Part shown: in pieces, positions 26,464 through 35,300 of the stretch
How the letters are laid out: every line of letters starts with the position of its first letter
Numbering within the stretch: the first letter of the stretch is position 1
Assembly (NCBI GenBank): GCA_910576125.1
Contig: CAJTHM010000012.1
Span: 1-64,000 of the forward strand
Length of the DNA: 64,000 nucleotides
Direction: 5' to 3'
DNA from: Lachnospiraceae bacterium
GTDB taxonomy: Bacteria; Bacillota; Clostridia; Lachnospirales; Lachnospiraceae
Program-made: the position numbers and the translations under genes
Notes under the pieces: generated by a model
The model's database searches: none
What the model saw: the letters and a program-made list of their open reading frames with translations, nothing else
What the model was told of the DNA's origin: nothing

Positions 26464-27120
26464 TTATATTTGCGTCCTCTGTTCCAGAAATGTCAGAACT
26501 TCCGTCAGGTCTTTCAAAATTATGTAGCTTAAGGCCCGCATCTCCTCATCGGGCGTTATCATATCCGGCACCATCACAGGACACATCCCGGCGGCATGGG
26601 CGGAACGGATGCCGTTGGGGGAATCCTCGATGGCATAGGCCTGCTCCGGCTCCACCCCCATCCTTTCACAGGCCAGCAGATAGATGTCCGGCCGGGGCTT
26701 AGAATGCTCCACCATATCGCCCGTGGTTATCACAGAGAAGTAGTCCAGCAGCCCTGTGTCCGCAAGGTGACTGCGGACGTCTTTCTCCCTCGTGGAGGAC
26801 GCCAGCCCCACCGCATAGTCCGATTCCTTCAGCCATTCCAGGATTTCCCGCACTCCGGGCTTCACCGGCAGGCCGTTTTTTTCCACATAAGCCTGAAACC
26901 AGGCGGCGGCATGCTTCCGAAAGAGCGGATAGTCGAAATGCTCCCCATATGCCTGAAAGACAATCTGCCTGCTGTCATTGGCATTCAGCCCGATACATTG
27001 GGGAAACACCTCTTCCATGTCTGGCAGTCCCCACTTTTTTGCCACATCCATCCACGCCTGCATGCACACTGCCTCTGTGTCGAAAAGGACACCGTCCATG
27101 TCAAAAATGACTGCTTTCAT
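26464..27120 (-). CDS. HAD-superfamily hydrolase (beta-phosphoglucomutase-like)
   Basis: 218 residues. DxD motif FDMDGVLFDTE at the start, ASSTRE (motif II Ser/Thr) near residue 110, KPRPDIYLLAC (motif III Lys) near 145 and EDSPNGIRSA (motif IV) near 165, with a helical cap between. Such subfamily IA enzymes act on small phosphorylated sugars; the substrate cannot be told. GAGAGG precedes the ATG. Located between rsmA and the DHHW gene. Confidence 0.9.
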   Translation of the reverse strand: MKAVIFDMDGVLFDTEAVCMQAWMDVAKKWGLPDMEEVFPQCIGLNANDSRQIVFQAYGEHFDYPLFRKHAAAWFQAYVEKNGLPVKPGVREILEWLKESDYAVGLASSTREKDVRSHLADTGLLDYFSVITTGDMVEHSKPRPDIYLLACERMGVEPEQAYAIEDSPNGIRSAHAAGMCPVMVPDMITPDEEMRALSYIILKDLTEVLTFLEQRTQI

Positions 27121-27158
27121 ACCATTCCTCTCTTTTCTGTGCGTAAATGTCTTCGCAT

Positions 27159-28280
27159 CTATTCAACGTATGAGAATTCTTCCAAAAAGTGGATACAGTT
27201 ATACAGCACCAGCACATCCATGCCCTGCTTCGGCTCATGTTCCTCCATGAACTCAAACAGCCTCCCTCTGAAATACCTCAGATCCAGCACATAAATCTTC
27301 TCATAATGGGGTATCAGAAGCGGAACGAAGCAATTGGCATAGGAATCCTTGATGATGAACAGGCTCTTGTGGTTGTGGGATTCCGTCTCTATTTCTACGA
27401 AAGCATGATTATCATCCAGGAAGAAACCATACTTGTTCTTCGTATCCAGATGAGAGGCCTCATAACAGGTCTCAGCCTCCTTCTTCAGGTCATAAGTCAC
27501 CTTCAGCGGCCGCTTCAGGGTCTCCGGGAAATAATAGATATCATCCCCCGCCATGTTCAGGTTCACTTTTCTCTGCAGCGTCCCCAGGAAATCCTCTGCC
27601 ACCAGTTCCATGTCCTCCGCGGTGTAGCGTCCCCCGCGCCGGCCGGTATACTGCGCCCAGGCGTCATAGCCATACCCGGCCCCCAGGGACGTCCAGTGAT
27701 GGTCTGTACGGTAATAAATCTCCTCCCCGGCATGCTCCCGCAGCACGGAATACACATCCACATAATGCTCCGGCCCCACATGCTGCGCCACCTGCTCCAG
27801 GAACTGCTTCTGGTCGTAATAAGGAGCGTACTTAGGCAGCTTATCCGAAAGGATATTGTCCGCTGTAGGCACCAGCATCACGCCGGCGTCCCACTCCCAG
27901 ACCAGCTTTTCCAGCAGCGCGATTTTCTTGGCCTCCTGTACATGGGAATACTCCTCCGGAAGATGCCTCTCGATCAGATAGCCGTCCGAGCCCAGATAGA
28001 CGCCTCCCACCTCCTTTTCCTGCAGCAGCAGATCCATATAAGTCTTGATCGTAATCCATTTATCCCGGCTGACGAACTGATCCGACAGATAAGCCTCATA
28101 TTTCTGCGCATAGCCCTCCCGCAGAAAGGCATCCAGCGTAAATTCAGGCCTCCCGGCCAGCACCCGGTTCTCCGTCTCCGAGAACAGCCTGTCTCTCTGT
28201 ATCAGATCCGCCACGCCGAACACCGCGATGACCGATGTGATGACAATAATCGTAAAAAGAGCGCTTCTCTTCTCATCCAT
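27159..28280 (-). CDS. DHHW-family protein (AlgX-like O-acetylation partner)
   Basis: 373 residues. An N-terminal membrane helix (residues 8-25) anchors an extracytoplasmic SGNH-like domain with RTDHHWTSLGAGYGY near residue 195, the signature of DHHW/AlgX proteins, plus IKDSYANCF near 320 as the likely second block. Such proteins complete acyl transfer to cell-surface polymers begun by an MBOAT protein, here encoded just upstream. ATG 28280 is 11 bases from AAGG; a TTG two codons earlier is an alternative. Confidence 0.88.
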   Translation of the reverse strand: MDEKRSALFTIIVITSVIAVFGVADLIQRDRLFSETENRVLAGRPEFTLDAFLREGYAQKYEAYLSDQFVSRDKWITIKTYMDLLLQEKEVGGVYLGSDGYLIERHLPEEYSHVQEAKKIALLEKLVWEWDAGVMLVPTADNILSDKLPKYAPYYDQKQFLEQVAQHVGPEHYVDVYSVLREHAGEEIYYRTDHHWTSLGAGYGYDAWAQYTGRRGGRYTAEDMELVAEDFLGTLQRKVNLNMAGDDIYYFPETLKRPLKVTYDLKKEAETCYEASHLDTKNKYGFFLDDNHAFVEIETESHNHKSLFIIKDSYANCFVPLLIPHYEKIYVLDLRYFRGRLFEFMEEHEPKQGMDVLVLYNCIHFLEEFSYVE

Positions 28281-28316
28281 GTGCAATCATTCCTTTTGAC
28301 TCATCCAGTCAATCCC

Positions 28317-29729
28317 TTAAAAACGGAAATACAGAAAAGGGTTGTAAGACGCATCCACGATACCGGCAATGGACAGCAGCAGCATTGCCGCCGGGATGAA
28401 CTTTTCCCCGAACCGGTACAGGGCCATATGGAGCCCTGTACGGGATTTCCTCAGGTATTCCGTAAACTTATGAGGCAACGGCGTCGATGCCACGGCCGCC
28501 ACCAGAAACAGAATCAGATACTGTCTGCCCAGGTAGAGGCCCTGTCCGTCCACCAGGCTTACACTTACGCCTGTCATGGCTTTCGTATAGCCCCATATCC
28601 CCGCAGGCGTCTCCAGGGCAAAGAGCACCCATCCCGTCACCGCCACCAGAAGCGTATATACGATGCCGATCCCCCTTGGCAGCCATGCCAGAAGATTTCC
28701 CAGAAACGCTTTCTCCAGCATCAGCGCAAAGGCGAACCAAAGCCCCCACAGCAGGAAATTCCAGCCTGCTCCATGCCAGATGCCCGTGAGCATCCATACA
28801 ACCAGGATATTAAAAAGCTGTCTCGGCAGCCCCTTTCTGTTGCCCCCCAGAGGGAAGTACACATATTCCCGGAACCAGCTGCCCAGGGAGATATGCCATC
28901 TGCGCCAGAACTCCGTCACGGAAGACGCGATATAAGGATAGTTGAAATTCTCCGGGAAACGGAAGCCCAGCATCCGCCCCAGGCCGATTGCCATATCCGA
29001 ATAGCCTGAAAAATCAAAATAAATCTGAAACCCAAATCCCAGAATGCCGAGCCAGGCCGTGAGCATGCTCATGCCCCGGGGATCCAGTCCGCTCACATAG
29101 GCCCAGAGCTCCCCGATATTGTTGGCAAGCAGCACCTTTTTCCCAAGGCCTGCGCAGAAACGCTTCAGGCCCTCGCTGACATCGAAGATGGTGATCTTGC
29201 GGTGGTGCAGCGATTCCTCCACATCCCGGTATTTCACGATAGGCCCCGCGATCAGCTGGGGGAACATGGTCACGTACACGCCGAAATCCAGCAGGTTCCT
29301 CTGCATCTTCGCCTGCCCTCTGTATACATCGATGGTATAGGACATAGTCTGGAAAGTATAAAAAGAAATGCCGATGGGCAGTCCGAGCCCGAAGAGCGGA
29401 AGTTTCGTCCCGAACACAGCGTTCACGGACTGTATCAGGAAATCCGCGTATTTGAAAAAGCACAGCACTGCCAGATTGATGAGCACCGACGACAGCACCA
29501 CCAGCCTGGCAGCCCGCTTTCCCCGCAGCCTTTCCAGCAGCCTCCCGTGGACATAGTCCACCACTGTGGAAAAAAGCATCAGCAGCACATAGACCGGCTC
29601 CCCCCAGGCATAGAAAATCAGACTCCCCAAAAAGAGGATGACATTTTTCATCCTCTCCGGAACCAGATAATACAAAAGAAAGAAAAGGGGTAAAAATCGG
29701 AAAAGGAATACTACACTGCTGAAAACCAT
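28317..29729 (-). CDS. MBOAT-family O-acyltransferase
   Basis: 470 residues, about 11 membrane segments. Contains LPLGISFYTFQTMSY-type and FWRRWHISLGSWFREYVYFPLGG blocks and the conserved catalytic histidine in LTGIWHGAGWNFLLWG near residue 315. It moves acyl groups (usually acetate) across the membrane for cell-wall or teichoic acid O-acylation. It starts behind AGGAGAATACAGGA and is followed by the DHHW partner 36 bases later; the polymer acted on is unknown. Confidence 0.93.
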   Translation of the reverse strand: MVFSSVVFLFRFLPLFFLLYYLVPERMKNVILFLGSLIFYAWGEPVYVLLMLFSTVVDYVHGRLLERLRGKRAARLVVLSSVLINLAVLCFFKYADFLIQSVNAVFGTKLPLFGLGLPIGISFYTFQTMSYTIDVYRGQAKMQRNLLDFGVYVTMFPQLIAGPIVKYRDVEESLHHRKITIFDVSEGLKRFCAGLGKKVLLANNIGELWAYVSGLDPRGMSMLTAWLGILGFGFQIYFDFSGYSDMAIGLGRMLGFRFPENFNYPYIASSVTEFWRRWHISLGSWFREYVYFPLGGNRKGLPRQLFNILVVWMLTGIWHGAGWNFLLWGLWFAFALMLEKAFLGNLLAWLPRGIGIVYTLLVAVTGWVLFALETPAGIWGYTKAMTGVSVSLVDGQGLYLGRQYLILFLVAAVASTPLPHKFTEYLRKSRTGLHMALYRFGEKFIPAAMLLLSIAGIVDASYNPFLYFRF

Positions 29730-29795
29730 TCCTGTATTCTCCTATTAAAAGCTCCGGGACGGCCGCTGACGCGGATTCCGTCCCTGATGGCCTCC

Positions 29796-30488
29796 CTACA
29801 GCCGGCCGCGGATCGCTTCGACCGCCTTATCGTTTATCTCCTGGCACATGGCGACTACAGCCTCGTCGCCTTCTTCCGCAGCCTGCATGGTATCTCCGCC
29901 AAGCTGCACGAACATCACATAATTGCCCACCGTCTCAATGCGCGAGGCCTGAACCTTGCCCACATTCATGGGATACTGCATGGTATTGTTGATCTGGGCA
30001 TCCCTATAAGCCTCCAGCGCGTCCCGGACTGCCTCCACTTTATCATCTTTTGCCCTGACAATCAATAGGGTATCCACATTTGCGCTGATCATGGGCACTT
30101 CCGCCATATAATCCTCATACATATCGGAGGAGATCCCGAAAGTCATCTCCAGCATGTCCGGCAGCAATGCCGTGTCCGGCCAGTAATCCCCGTCCAGCGC
30201 CTCTACCGCCGCATTTTTAAGCTTCTCCATCTCCTCGCTCCAGCCCTCTTCGTAGCCGCCTGGCGTGTCCGCGCTCTCCCCCGGCTGAGCCTCCCCGCTT
30301 TCCTCAGGGGCTTCCGCGGGAGCGCTCTCCTCACTGCTTTCGGATTCCTCTTCGGAGACACCCGCTCCGCCCTCCTGACCGGGCTGGCCCCCATCGGACT
30401 GGCCGCCCTCCTCTCCTTTCCCGCCGCATGCGGCAAGCAGGAATACAAGCATCGTCACACATAAAGTTACCATTCTCTTTTTCATCAT
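29796..30488 (-). CDS. DUF4358 lipoprotein
   Basis: 230 residues. Signal peptide with lipobox LLAAC (Cys near residue 20), then a low-complexity Gly/Glu/Ser linker to about residue 75, then the DUF4358 domain (DTALLPDMLEMTFGI, IVRAKDDKVEAV). Anchored outside the membrane. DUF4358 proteins regularly accompany MBOAT/DHHW pairs in Clostridia, so it probably assists acylation; the activity itself is unknown. AGGAGG lies 8 bases before ATG 30488. Confidence 0.85.
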   Translation of the reverse strand: MMKKRMVTLCVTMLVFLLAACGGKGEEGGQSDGGQPGQEGGAGVSEEESESSEESAPAEAPEESGEAQPGESADTPGGYEEGWSEEMEKLKNAAVEALDGDYWPDTALLPDMLEMTFGISSDMYEDYMAEVPMISANVDTLLIVRAKDDKVEAVRDALEAYRDAQINNTMQYPMNVGKVQASRIETVGNYVMFVQLGGDTMQAAEEGDEAVVAMCQEINDKAVEAIRGRL

Positions 30489-30654
30489 CTCAAAATCCTC
30501 CTGGTTCCAAATCTCCATGGCCGCAGGCCATCCGCTGACCTTAGTCTGTCCTGATTTGGATTTTCTACACGCATTGTATCACAGTTTCCTCCAAAAGAAA
30601 AGACCGCAGTGACCGCGCCGCACGATAGCTCCCCCTAATGTGCGCGTATTTTGA

Positions 30655-30683
30655 TTGATTTTTCCACACAGATAAAGTATGAT
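30655..30683 (+). promoter_or_regulatory. Promoter of hflK-hflC
   Basis: TTGATT (30655-30660), 17-base spacer, TATGAT (30678-30683), about 55 bases before the hflK start. Both boxes are one or two bases off consensus. Confidence 0.65.
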
Positions 30684-30736
30684 GGACTCAAAACCAAGAA
30701 AAAAGTTTTGACCAGAATCCACAAGGAGGAATGCAT

Positions 30737-31852
30737 ATGAACAGTGATTCTTTTCGCAACAGAAAGAACGGCTTCGAGACCATGGACGGAGGAAAAAGCG
30801 AGCAGAGCGGAGGCCCAAAGGGCAAAAATCCCACCGGAAAAATCATCGGCATCGTAGCGGCCATAGCCATCCTGGCAGTGCTGGCACTGAACTCCACCTA
30901 CGAAATCAAGGAACAGGAGCAGGCGGTGCTGATCACTTTAGGCCAGGCCCAGGCGGTTTCCGAACCGGGGCTCCACTTCAAGATTCCTTTCATCCAGCAG
31001 GTGAGAAAGGTGAACACCACCATTCAGGGCTTCTCCATCGGCTATAATACCGAAAACGATGAGGTGGACGAGGATGAATCCCTGATGATCACATCGGACT
31101 TCAACTTCATCGATGTGGACTTCTACGTGGAATACCGCTACAGCGATCCGGTGAAAGCGCTGTATGCCTCCAGGGCTCCTCTGGATATCCTGCGCAATGT
31201 CAGCCAGAGCTGCATCCGCACCGTAATCGGCAGCTACCCCGTGGACGATGTGCTGACCACCGGGAAGAACGAAATCCAGGCCTCCATCAAGGAGATGATT
31301 CTGCAGCGGCTGGAGAATCAGGACATCGGCATCCAGCTGGTGAACATCACCATACAGGATTCCGAGCCGCCCACCATAGAGGTCATGGAAGCTTTCAAGG
31401 CAGTGGAGACGGCGAAGCAAGGCAAAGAGACCGCCCTGAACAACGCCAACAAATACCGCAACGAGCAGCTGCCCTCCGCACAGGCAAAAGCCGACGGCAT
31501 CATCAAAGACGCGGAGGCCCGCAAGACCGAGCGCATCAATGAGGCAACGGCCCAGGTGGCCCGGTTCAACTCCATGTACCAGGAGTATATCAAAAACCCG
31601 GCCGTCACCAGACAGCGTATGTTCTTTGAGGCTATGGAGGATGTGCTGCCGGATTTAAAAGTCATCATCGAAAGCCCCAACGGGAATACCCAGACCATCT
31701 ATCCGCTGGAATCATTCACAGGGACGCCTGATGCGGAGGACGAGACACAGCAGACCCAGGCCTCTGCGCAGGGCAGCACAATGCAGGACAGCGCGGCACA
31801 GGGCGCGGCTTCTGCCCCCCAGGACAGCACGGATGAACTTGCGGAGGACTGA
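30737..31852 (+). CDS. hflK: HflK-type SPFH membrane protease regulator
   Basis: 371 residues. A polar N-terminus, one membrane helix (near 38-55), an SPFH/band-7 domain (QEQAVLITLGQAQAV, GLHFKIPFIQQV) and a helical region with AVETAKQGKETALNNANKY; the C-terminal 45 residues are a Gln/Ser/Ala tail. With HflC it forms a cage around FtsH that limits access of membrane substrates; ftsH is present at 54.8-57.2 kb but not linked. ATG 30737 is 7 bases from AAGGAGG; the ATG two codons earlier is too close. Confidence 0.92.
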   Translation: MNSDSFRNRKNGFETMDGGKSEQSGGPKGKNPTGKIIGIVAAIAILAVLALNSTYEIKEQEQAVLITLGQAQAVSEPGLHFKIPFIQQVRKVNTTIQGFSIGYNTENDEVDEDESLMITSDFNFIDVDFYVEYRYSDPVKALYASRAPLDILRNVSQSCIRTVIGSYPVDDVLTTGKNEIQASIKEMILQRLENQDIGIQLVNITIQDSEPPTIEVMEAFKAVETAKQGKETALNNANKYRNEQLPSAQAKADGIIKDAEARKTERINEATAQVARFNSMYQEYIKNPAVTRQRMFFEAMEDVLPDLKVIIESPNGNTQTIYPLESFTGTPDAEDETQQTQASAQGSTMQDSAAQGAASAPQDSTDELAED

Positions 31853-31989
31853 TCCGGCACAGGAGCCTGATGACACGGGCACAGCGAAGCCGGAACCATG
31901 AGCCGGGTTCCACAGATAACAAATCAGCTTGCATCAGCCGCTGCCGGGCAGCAGCCCCGGAAAGGCAGAGGCAAAATCGGAGGTAATAT

Positions 31990-32859
31990 ATGAAAATAGC
32001 CAAAAGAATCCTTTTAGTCATAGTATTATTCGTGCTGTTGGTTGCCGGCGCATCCAGCATTGTCATCACAAGGGAAAATGAGTACAGCCTGGTGCGCCAG
32101 TTCGGAAAGATCGACCATGTGGTGTCCGAAGCGGGCGTCAGCTTCAAGATTCCTTTCATCCAGAGCGTGGATACGCTGCCCAAGCAGATCCTGCTCTACG
32201 ACCTGCCCTCCTCGGATGTGATCACCAGCGACAAGAAGACCATGATCTGCGACAGCTACATCCTTTGGTACATCGCAGATCCCCAGAAATTCGCACAGAC
32301 CCTGAACTCTTCCATCACGAATGCGGAGGGGCGGCTGGATGCCATTGTGTATAACTCTACGAAGAATGTCATCAGCAGCACGACTCAGGATGAGGTGATT
32401 TCCGGCCGGGACGGCGAGCTCTCAGAAGCGATCCTGGCAAATATCGGCAACTCCCTGGAGCAGTACGGCATCGAGCTGCTGTCCTTTGAGACAAAGAAGC
32501 TGGATCTCCCCGGCGACAACAAGGCGGCGGTCTATGAGCGGATGATCTCCGAGCGGGACAATATCGCGGCCACCTACACGGCGGAGGGCAGCTCCGAAGC
32601 CCAGATCATCCGCAACACCACAGACAAGGAAGTGACGGTGCTGCTGTCTGAGGCAGAGAAAGAGGCGGAAATCCTGATTGCGGAGGGAGAAGCGGAGTAT
32701 ATGAGGATACTGTCCGAGGCTTACCGGGACGAGTCCAAGCAGGAGTTCTACTCTTTCGTCAGAAGTTTAGACGCGCTGAAAGCCTCCCTGCGGGGCAACA
32801 ACAAGACGGTGATTCTGTCTCCGGATTCTCCCATTGCGCAGATATTCTATACCAGATGA
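31990..32859 (+). CDS. hflC: HflC-type SPFH membrane protease regulator
   Basis: 289 residues. N-terminal membrane helix (residues 5-25), band-7 domain (YSLVRQFGKIDHV, FKIPFIQSVDTLP) and a coiled-coil stretch ending EKEAEILIAEGEAEYMRILSE, characteristic of HflC. Partner of HflK, 137 bases downstream behind GGAGGTAATAT. No T-tract terminator was found after it; a GC-rich hairpin near 32875-32912 lacks a U-run. Confidence 0.92.
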   Translation: MKIAKRILLVIVLFVLLVAGASSIVITRENEYSLVRQFGKIDHVVSEAGVSFKIPFIQSVDTLPKQILLYDLPSSDVITSDKKTMICDSYILWYIADPQKFAQTLNSSITNAEGRLDAIVYNSTKNVISSTTQDEVISGRDGELSEAILANIGNSLEQYGIELLSFETKKLDLPGDNKAAVYERMISERDNIAATYTAEGSSEAQIIRNTTDKEVTVLLSEAEKEAEILIAEGEAEYMRILSEAYRDESKQEFYSFVRSLDALKASLRGNNKTVILSPDSPIAQIFYTR

Positions 32860-33024
32860 CCCGAGATACAGCAGGCCGCTCCTCTTTACGGGGAGGGCCT
32901 GCACAACGCGGGTTATTTCATGGAGTCTCGCCGGCATTTCACAGATATCAACCTGAAACGTTGGCAGGCTGTCGGAAAAATCCCGGCAGCCCCTCTTCTC
33001 TTTTCGCTTCTGATTTATGTCCTG

Positions 33025-34767
33025 TCATTCCACATCCTGGAGGGCAGCGAAGTCCTCTTCGCCCGTACGGACCTTGATGACGCGGTCTACATTGTAGACG
33101 AATATCTTGCCGTCGCCTATGTGGCCGGTGTAAAGGGCTTTCTTGGCGGCTTCCACTACGGTCTCCACAGGAATCTTGCTGACTACTACCTCTACTTTTA
33201 CCTTAGGCAATAGGGTAGCGTCCATCTCCACGCCGCGGTACATTTCTCCCGCGCCTTTCTGGATGCCGCATCCCATGACCTGGGTCACGGTCATGCCGGT
33301 GACGCCCAAATCGTTCATGGCTTTCTTCAGCTTGTCATATCGGGACAGTTTCGCGATGATGGCCACTTTGTACATGCCGCTTGCGGATACAGCAGGTTCC
33401 GCGGCCACCTGTACAGCTGCTGCCCGTTTCGTTTCTGAGGCCTTTTCGTACTCGCTTGTGCCCAAATCCGTATTCTCGTTCACGTCCATGCCGTAGCCTG
33501 CCACGTCCATGATAGAGAAGCCGGAATATGCGGAGGCAAGGCCATGCTCCAGGGCATCCAGGCCCACGATTTCCTCTTCCTCCGTGACGCGCAGTCCCGC
33601 GATGGCCTTGATGATCAGGAACGTAATGGTAATCGTCACCGCAGCCCATGCGCCCACACTGACCACGCCCAGCAGCTGCAGGCCAAGCAGTTTGAACCCG
33701 CCGCCGTAGAGCAGGCCGCTCAGCTCACTGCCCGGCGCACTGGTGGTAGCGAACAGGCCTGTGGCAATGGTGCCCCAGATACCGTTCATGCAGTGCACTG
33801 CCACTGCGCCCACGGGATCGTCTATATGAAGCTTGTAGTCCAGGAGCCATACGCCGAATACCACCAGCAGGCCTGACACGGCACCGATAACGGCGGCGCC
33901 CAGGGCATCTGTCACATCACAGGGCGCGGTAATCGCCACCAGACCGGCCAGAGAAGCGTTCAGGCACATGGACACATCCGGCTTGCCGTATTTCATCCAG
34001 GTGAAAATCATACATACCACAGTGGCCACAGCAGGCGCTACCGTCGTAGTCAGGAAAATGGAACCCAGCTGCTCAACGCTGGCGGCCGCCGCACCGTTGA
34101 ACCCATACCAGCCCAGCCACAGGATGAACACGCCCAGGGCGCCCAGAGGAATGCTGTGGCCGGGGAATGCGTTCACCTTGGTCACTTTGCCGTCCTTGTC
34201 CGTGCCGAATTTCCCGATGCGGGGCCCCAGGATCTTCGCGCCAATCAAAGCGCAGATACCGCCTACCATATGTATCGCACAGGAACCGGCGAAATCATGG
34301 AAGCCCATCTGTGCCAGCCACCCGCCTCCCCAGATCCAGTGGGCCTCTATGGGGTAGATCAGGGCCGAGATCACCGCGGAATAGATGCAGTAGGAAAGGA
34401 ACTTGGTCCGCTCGGCCATGGCTCCGGACACGATGGTGGCCGTGGTGGCGCAAAACACCAGGTTGAACACGAAGTTCGACCAGTCGAAGCTTTCGTAGGC
34501 TGTGAAGATATCAAAGCCCGGCTTTCCTATCAACCCCGCAACGTCCTCCCCCAGCAGCAGGCTGAAGCCTATCAGGATGAACACCACTGTGCCGATGCAG
34601 AAGTCCATCAGGTTCTTCATGATGATGTTGCCCGCGTTCTTGGCCCTGGTGAAGCCGGTCTCCACCATGGCGAAGCCCGCCTGCATCCAGAACACCAGCG
34701 CCGCTCCTATCAGGAACCAGACGCCGAACAGCATGCTGTTCATTGATTCAAAAATCTCTTCTGTCAT
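33025..34767 (-). CDS. Ammonium channel fused to a P-II signalling domain
   Basis: 580 residues. Residues 1-420 are an Amt/Mep channel with about eleven helices (FWMQAGFAMVETGF, DFAGSCAIHMVGG, conserved pore histidines AIH and AVH). After a linker, residues 465-580 form a complete P-II domain: GMTVTQVMGCGIQKG, EMYRGVE, LLPKVKVEVVV, GHIGDGKIFV, RTGEED. P-II proteins gate Amt channels; here it is covalently attached. At the position of GlnB Tyr51, the uridylylation site, it has Met, so regulation should be by ATP/ADP/2-oxoglutarate only. GGAGGAGAG precedes ATG 34767. Confidence 0.93.
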   Translation of the reverse strand: MTEEIFESMNSMLFGVWFLIGAALVFWMQAGFAMVETGFTRAKNAGNIIMKNLMDFCIGTVVFILIGFSLLLGEDVAGLIGKPGFDIFTAYESFDWSNFVFNLVFCATTATIVSGAMAERTKFLSYCIYSAVISALIYPIEAHWIWGGGWLAQMGFHDFAGSCAIHMVGGICALIGAKILGPRIGKFGTDKDGKVTKVNAFPGHSIPLGALGVFILWLGWYGFNGAAAASVEQLGSIFLTTTVAPAVATVVCMIFTWMKYGKPDVSMCLNASLAGLVAITAPCDVTDALGAAVIGAVSGLLVVFGVWLLDYKLHIDDPVGAVAVHCMNGIWGTIATGLFATTSAPGSELSGLLYGGGFKLLGLQLLGVVSVGAWAAVTITITFLIIKAIAGLRVTEEEEIVGLDALEHGLASAYSGFSIMDVAGYGMDVNENTDLGTSEYEKASETKRAAAVQVAAEPAVSASGMYKVAIIAKLSRYDKLKKAMNDLGVTGMTVTQVMGCGIQKGAGEMYRGVEMDATLLPKVKVEVVVSKIPVETVVEAAKKALYTGHIGDGKIFVYNVDRVIKVRTGEEDFAALQDVE

Positions 34768-34886
34768 AATATCTCTCCTCCTCTTTGCGGCGGAATCCCG
34801 CGGACTTTCTTTCCGTTGTCTGAACAGGCCTGAACAGTAGAGCCCCCGTCTTGTGAGTCTTTTATTGCCATGAACTGTCATAAAGT

Positions 34887-34935
34887 AAAACAGCGATGCG
34901 AAAGAGACTACGAAGCCCCTTTGCATCGCTGTTTT
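34887..34935 (-). terminator. Long terminator-like hairpin in the amt leader
   Basis: Arms AAAACAGCGATGC/GCATCGCTGTTTT enclose a nine-pair inner stem (AAAGGGGCT with AGTCTCTTT, TCGT loop) with a single bulged C. On the reverse strand the hairpin is followed by TTTTACTTT, on the plus strand by TTTTT, so it could terminate either way. It lies 120 bases before the amt ATG and after its promoter, so it must be read through for amt expression: an attenuator is likely. Confidence 0.65.
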
Positions 34936-34999
34936 TGACGGCACAGACAACCTGTTGACCTTTCCTGCCGTTGACTTACCATACAGAAACGAGTGGACA

Positions 35000-35027
35000 A
35001 CGGAAAAACCGTCTTTCGGTATTCCGT
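35000..35027 (-). promoter_or_regulatory. Second hairpin of the amt leader
   Basis: Reverse strand ACGGAA...TTCCGT encloses ACCG-AAAGA-CGGT: a compact two-tier hairpin between the 5'-terminal and the terminator-like hairpins of the leader. No U-run follows. Possible sensing or anti-terminator element. Confidence 0.4.
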
Positions 35028-35081
35028 CTGAATGTGATTGGCAATTCGTTTCCCGCACATGCTTTCCGGACTGCCACGACA

Positions 35082-35112
35082 AAAGGCGCTACGGATTTCC
35101 CATAGCGCCTTT
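35082..35112 (-). promoter_or_regulatory. 5'-terminal hairpin of the amt leader
   Basis: Arms AAAGGCGCTA/TAGCGCCTTT (10 bp) with an 11-base loop, beginning within about ten bases of the predicted transcription start, followed by TTTTG on the reverse strand. It could stabilise the RNA, terminate very early, or be the first of a paired regulatory motif. Confidence 0.45.
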
Positions 35113-35126
35113 GCTTTACAAATGAG

Positions 35127-35155
35127 AGTATAGCATTCCGGCCTTTTTCTGTCAA
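35127..35155 (-). promoter_or_regulatory. Promoter of amt/P-II
   Basis: Reverse strand TTGACA (35150-35155), 17-base spacer, TATACT (35127-35132). The start would fall near 35120, giving a leader of about 350 bases before the ATG, which accounts for the gene-free stretch 34768-35120. Confidence 0.82.
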
Positions 35156-35300
35156 CAGATTTTTCCAACTGTCAGCTTGCCGTCTTTCAACAACATGCAC
35201 AAAAAATCGTGGATTTGTCCTGTAAAGAAGGCCGGATTCTGTCGGTTTTGTACAGTATTTTTCACTGGCGGTACTGACGCCGGAAAAGACTTTTCCATTT

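Noticed and set aside
32875..32912. GC-rich hairpin after hflC (GCAGGCC/GGCCTGC)
   Set aside because: No U-run, so not called as a terminator.
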